This document shows, one piece after another, positions 41,698 through 45,441 of a stretch of DNA of 45,441 bases. The notes below the pieces were generated by a model. The model saw only the letters and a list, made by a program, of their open reading frames with translations. It was not told the DNA's origin and did not search any database. A program made the position numbers and the translations under genes. The stretch comes from Henriciella sp. (lineage in GTDB: Bacteria; Pseudomonadota; Alphaproteobacteria; Caulobacterales; Hyphomonadaceae). Position 1 is the first letter of the stretch. Each line of letters starts with the position of its first letter. The stretch is from contig JABSQA010000007.1 of the NCBI GenBank assembly GCA_013213825.1, forward strand, positions 1 through 45,441. Reading direction: 5' to 3'.

Positions 41698-42519
41698 TTA
41701 CGAAAATCCCAAACGCTGTCGAATTTGATCCGCCGTCATACCGTCCGCACGTAAACTCGCAAGCGGCACGCTCTGTTGGCGCTTAGAGAGTTTCTGACCG
41801 TCTTGGTCCAAGAGCAATGCGTGGTGCTGATAAATGGGTCGCGGCCAGTCGAATAGCGTTTGGAGCAGCGTGTGAATATGCGGCGCTTCGATAAGATCTT
41901 CGCCGCGCACAATATGGGTGACCCCCTGTAGCGCATCATCATGTGTTGCGGCGATGTGATAGGCACTTGGGCTATCCTTTCGCGCAATGACAATATCGCC
42001 GTGACATTCGGGGTCCGCTTGCCGTGTGATGACGCCTTGAGGGGTCTGTTCTTCATAAGAGAGGCTCTCCCATTCCGCCCCGATTTTTTCGCGCGCCGCT
42101 TGCAAAGATAAGCGCCAAGCATATGGGCGGTCTTCATCGAGGAGGGCCGCTTCTTCATCCGGGGCGTGGGCGCCGGGCGTCGCAGGGTTTTGCAGGGCCG
42201 CTAACTCAGCGCGGGTCCGAAAACAGCGATAGGCTAAGCCTTCATCGCACAGTCGAGAGACGCATTGGGCGAAGTCGGGAAAGTGTTCCGATTGCACGCG
42301 CACGGGCTCTGGCCAGGTAAAACCGAGCCATTCAAGATCATCATAAATGGCCTGCGTGTATTCGGGGCGGCAACGCGTTGTGTCGATATCCTCGATCCGC
42401 AGTAGAACTTCGCCACCCGCAATGGCCGCCGCGCGCCAAACGTGAAATGCTGAGAGCGCATGCCCGAGATGTAAATAATACGTCGGAGACGGTGCGAACC
42501 GAGTGCGAAACCTCGCCAA
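41698..42519 (-). CDS. gluQRS: Glutamyl-Q tRNA(Asp) synthetase
   Basis: RTRFAPSPTYYLHLGHALSAFHVWRAA, LRIEDIDTTRCRPEY, QHHALLLDQDGQKLSKRQQSVPL; short, lacks anticodon-binding domain. Confidence 0.9.
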   Translation of the reverse strand: MARFRTRFAPSPTYYLHLGHALSAFHVWRAAAIAGGEVLLRIEDIDTTRCRPEYTQAIYDDLEWLGFTWPEPVRVQSEHFPDFAQCVSRLCDEGLAYRCFRTRAELAALQNPATPGAHAPDEEAALLDEDRPYAWRLSLQAAREKIGAEWESLSYEEQTPQGVITRQADPECHGDIVIARKDSPSAYHIAATHDDALQGVTHIVRGEDLIEAPHIHTLLQTLFDWPRPIYQHHALLLDQDGQKLSKRQQSVPLASLRADGMTADQIRQRLGFS

Positions 42520-42639
42520 GTGTGACCTCCCGACCCTCAGATTGAGTAGATTCTTGACCTAACAGTCATTTTGCATTGCGAAAACGGCTCTCCGTGCGGT
42601 ATTTGGGGAACCCTTTTTTCGTTCCAGGCTCTTTTCGCT

Positions 42640-43746
42640 ATGCCCGCGCAAGTTTCAACATTGATCGAGTGGTTCAACGCCAATATCGCCGGTTCTGCGA
42701 TTTGGAGTGGCCTCGGCCTCGCCACGGCGATTCTTGCCGTCCTGTTTGCCATCTATTTGTTGATCAGAGCTGGCGCTCAATTGGTCGCCCTGGTCTCGAC
42801 AGCCATGGCCAGTCGCAAGCGCCGGTCAACGCAAGGATTTGGGATCGCGATCGCGCCCCTAATGGGGCCTCGCGGCGCGAAACAGACAAAAGCCGTGATC
42901 GCAGCTTTAGAAGACTATCTCGCCCTGTTCACCTTTGGCTCGCCCTTCGAAATTGTGCGCGCACCTCGCATCCGTGCGAAAGGGGCCAAAGGATTACGGT
43001 CATCTGCGACGACGTGGCTGGAAAAATCCTCCACCGATTTGATTCTTTGGGGGCACCGCAAGCGCGGCAAGTCCACACCGACCAAAGTTGAAGTGCTCTC
43101 GCTCGGCGGATCGCTGAAACCAAATGACGCGATGCATTCTGAGGGGTTATTGCCTTTCATTGATAAGGCCAATCCAGAGGCCACCTCAAAAGCAGTCGCC
43201 TATCTTGTCGCGCGGGCACTACAACCAGGCCTCGCAGATGGCACGGCTTTTCGGGCAGAAAAGCTGGAACCGGTCGCGGACATCCTCATGGCCTGTTTGC
43301 AAGAGCGCGACTCTTTGCCAGAGCGCACGCAGCTGACGCTCGAGACGGATTATTGCTCAATGGCGCTAGCGCTTGGAGGCTCCGAACATCTCAGCCGAGT
43401 GATCGAGCTTCGCCGCCGACGCTTGGCCGGCGAGGAGCCCTTATTGCCCGCCTTTGAAGTGCAAGCGCGAATCGACCTTGGACGGGCCTTACTACACCAG
43501 GCTCAATCGAATTTCGACCCGGTGCGCGTGCGCGAAGCCATGGATCACCTCAAACTCGCGGTTGAGCGCTTGAAAGGCGATCCTATTTTGCAACTCGCGC
43601 AAGCCACCAATCAGGCCGTGCAACAGGGTCAGGCCATGCTGGCCAATCGCAAACGCTTCTCTGTCACAGGCGGATCGACGCTTTTATCTAACGCCGTCGC
43701 GCCAGGCATTGGACAGGTCACGCCGGTCCCGCCAATACCGCAATAG
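42640..43746 (+). CDS. Hypothetical membrane-anchored protein with helical C-terminal region
   Basis: 369 aa from refined start; N-terminal TM segment; TPR-like helices near [36 protein letters not shown]. Confidence 0.65.
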   Translation: MPAQVSTLIEWFNANIAGSAIWSGLGLATAILAVLFAIYLLIRAGAQLVALVSTAMASRKRRSTQGFGIAIAPLMGPRGAKQTKAVIAALEDYLALFTFGSPFEIVRAPRIRAKGAKGLRSSATTWLEKSSTDLILWGHRKRGKSTPTKVEVLSLGGSLKPNDAMHSEGLLPFIDKANPEATSKAVAYLVARALQPGLADGTAFRAEKLEPVADILMACLQERDSLPERTQLTLETDYCSMALALGGSEHLSRVIELRRRRLAGEEPLLPAFEVQARIDLGRALLHQAQSNFDPVRVREAMDHLKLAVERLKGDPILQLAQATNQAVQQGQAMLANRKRFSVTGGSTLLSNAVAPGIGQVTPVPPIPQ

Positions 43747-44339
43747 CCCGCTGGGTGCTTTGCCAGATATTGCTGATGGTAATCCTCGGCCGGATAAAAC
43801 GCGGCGAGCGCTTTGATCTCCGTGGTAATCTCACCCCGCCCCGCGGCGCTAAGCGCGCGATTATAGGCCGCCTGACTCGCTTTCACCGTGGCGAGATCAG
43901 CATCGTCATAGGTATAGATGGCCGAGCGGTATTGGGTGCCGATATCATTGCCTTGGCGCATACCTTGGGTCGGATCATGGCTTTCCCAGAAGAGTTTTAA
44001 GAGCGCATCCAGCGTCATCACGTTCGGATCATAGACCACGCGAACAACTTCTGTATGGCCGGTTTGACCGGAACAGGTCTCTTCATATGTCGGGTTCGGC
44101 GTATAGCCGCCAGCATAGCCAACTTGCGTGACATAGACGCCGTCGGCCTGCCAAAACACCCGTTCAGCGCCCCAGAAACAGCCTAAGGCCAGGACAATTT
44201 CTTTCATCCCATCCGGCGCCGGTGCGTTCAAATCACGGCCATTGACGAAATGCGTGTCCGCCGTCGGAATGGTCATAGCACGGCCTGGCAAAGCCGTGTC
44301 GCGCGTCGGCAGGGCAAGCGGTTTGCGAGAAAAGAGCAT
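43629..44339 (-). CDS. msrA: Peptide-methionine (S)-S-oxide reductase
   Basis: [76 protein letters not shown]. Confidence 0.95.
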   Translation of the reverse strand: MLFSRKPLALPTRDTALPGRAMTIPTADTHFVNGRDLNAPAPDGMKEIVLALGCFWGAERVFWQADGVYVTQVGYAGGYTPNPTYEETCSGQTGHTEVVRVVYDPNVMTLDALLKLFWESHDPTQGMRQGNDIGTQYRSAIYTYDDADLATVKASQAAYNRALSAAGRGEITTEIKALAAFYPAEDYHQQYLAKHPAGYCGIGGTGVTCPMPGATALDKSVDPPVTEKRLRLASMA

Positions 44340-44442
44340 GATCAGCCTCGTATCTAATTCACCCCCAATATGGGCCATATGCAGCCATCTGCAATGTCAT
44401 GGCTTGCGATATTGGCCACCTCAAGTATACAGCCCGGCTCAC

Positions 44443-44533
44443 GGTGAGGTGGCCGAGTGGTCGAAGGCGCACGCCTGGAACGCGTGTAGGCGGTATCCCC
44501 GTCTCCAGGGTTCGAATCCCTGTCTCACCGCCA
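44443..44533 (+). tRNA. tRNA-Ser (anticodon GGA)
   Basis: GGTGAGGTGGCCGAGTGG ... CTGGAAC anticodon loop ... long variable arm ... GGTTCGAATCC ... TCTCACCGCCA; 7-bp acceptor stem; encoded CCA. Confidence 0.95.
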
Positions 44534-44603
44534 CTTTTCAGACAATCCCTCAGAGCGCTGTAATTATTAGCATTTTTTTGCGCGCGCCACTTTGGCAAAC
44601 TGT

Positions 44604-44625
44604 TTTGTGTGACAATTTGTGTGAC
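44604..44625. repeat. Short direct repeat TTTGTGTGAC x2, 12-bp spacing
   Basis: TTTGTGTGAC at 44604-44613 and 44616-44625, just 3' of tRNA-Ser. Confidence 0.75.
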
Positions 44626-44632
44626 GCAACGA

Positions 44633-45196
44633 TTATTCTTCGCTCGTAGGCGGCGGCGGAAATGGCGATTTCAATGGCAATTTAGTGTCAGTGACAGCCA
44701 GCGTTCTCCGACCAGATAGGAGTTCGTTCAAAAGATGCTGATTGTTTCGATTGAGCGTTGCGTCGTTTTCCCACCCTGCTGGCGAGTATGACAAACGGTT
44801 CAAATCCATCTTGTCGAAATTGTACCCTAGATGCTCACCCATGTGCTTTAGCATCTCGGCAAAGTCTTCTCCGCGCTTGTTCCAGAAATTTGAATTCTCA
44901 GCCGGATCGCTAGGCGCTTTTTCATAGAGGCGTTCTATGTATTGGGAGTACGCGTTGATGACCGGCTCTATCCCGTAAAATTCGACTTCCACCAAATTGA
45001 GCGCTGCCACGTGCTCGTAGGCAAGACGCTCTCGCCTGGTCTTCATCAACGCTCTGAATATTTCCATCTTCCGAGCTGTCGCGGCACGCCGATCATCAAT
45101 CTCGCGTGTGATCCTAACAGCTGCAATTGGACCAATAATGATCGCTGCGATCGTTATAACGGCAATAGCGATGTCGAAGTAATCTCGGGATTCCAT
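44633..45196 (-). CDS. Hypothetical membrane-anchored protein (possibly DUF6680-like)
   Basis: 187 aa; N-terminal TM IAIAVITIAAIIIGPIAAV; ERLYEKAPSDPAENSNFWNKRGEDFAEMLKHMGEHLGYNFDKMDLNRLSYSP. Confidence 0.6.
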   Translation of the reverse strand: MESRDYFDIAIAVITIAAIIIGPIAAVRITREIDDRRAATARKMEIFRALMKTRRERLAYEHVAALNLVEVEFYGIEPVINAYSQYIERLYEKAPSDPAENSNFWNKRGEDFAEMLKHMGEHLGYNFDKMDLNRLSYSPAGWENDATLNRNNQHLLNELLSGRRTLAVTDTKLPLKSPFPPPPTSEE

Positions 45197-45441
45197 TACA
45201 TATCTCTGACTTTTTCGAAGCGAGCATTGATGGCGCCAATCGGTGTCTCAAGCCTATGAACTTCTAGAGGATCAATTTCGTTAGGGAGCGAGAGTTTCAT
45301 CTCGACCTTGACGGGTTCAGCCTCAGCCTCTTCCCCCGTAATACTCCTACTGCCGGTCGCCATGGTGAAAACTATCTCAACCTCGGTGAGTCCGCTGTGC
45401 AGCTCGGTAGAATTCCCACCATCGTAGCCCCCGCCGCCGAT
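45196..45441 (-). CDS. Partial CDS, C-terminal 81 aa of an uncharacterised protein running off the window
   Basis: Open to window edge: IGGGGYDGGNSTELHSGLTEVEIVFTMATGSRSITGEEAEAEPVKVEMKLSLPNEIDPLEVHRLETPIGAINARFEKVRDM*; stop overlaps next start (TAATG). Confidence 0.6.
   Translation of the reverse strand: MGGGGYDGGNSTELHSGLTEVEIVFTMATGSRSITGEEAEAEPVKVEMKLSLPNEIDPLEVHRLETPIGAINARFEKVRDM

Noticed and set aside
44359-44598. 79-aa minus ORF containing GETGIRTLETGIPPTRVPGVRLRPLGHLT
   Set aside because: It is antisense to tRNA-Ser; this peptide is a well-known spurious translation of tRNA-Ser genes
1-45441. CRISPR array, transposon, prophage structural genes
   Set aside because: No regularly spaced identical repeats, cas genes, transposase, integrase or phage structural proteins were seen in the window

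Overview
This 45.4 kb window looks like chromosome from a moderately GC-rich alphaproteobacterium; the CC0125/CC1285-type lipoprotein and overall gene content suggest the Caulobacterales/Maricaulales/Hyphomonadaceae neighbourhood (inference). Most of it is ordinary housekeeping: pyrF, a leuC/leuD/leuB cluster, tyrA-like and hisC, an aroK-aroB-CorC-type-tag-trmD-rplS operon, hisB/hisH/hisA, hslV-hslU, gluQRS, msrA, gloB, a P-II protein and tRNA-Ser(GGA). The most unusual element is a secreted 467-aa protein (23183-24586, minus). It is built almost entirely of five tandem degenerate repeats with a very regular ~76-aa period, and its only cysteines are a CC pair before the array and a CxC pair after it. 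The composition recalls eukaryotic alveolin/charged-repeat-motif proteins and suggests a structural or filament protein. Other points of interest: an in-frame amber codon splitting a trypsin-like protease between its His/Asp and Ser catalytic residues; a His-rich tail on a cupin lipoprotein encoded entirely antisense to the 3' end of hisA; a long convergent overlap with msrA; a leu operon with four unrelated coupled genes interleaved; a pair of REP-like palindromes; and a possible genomic-island boundary at tRNA-Ser with short direct repeats and two uncharacterised coupled genes at the right edge. No CRISPR array, transposase or rRNA was seen. All calls are from reading sequence and motifs; no database search was run.
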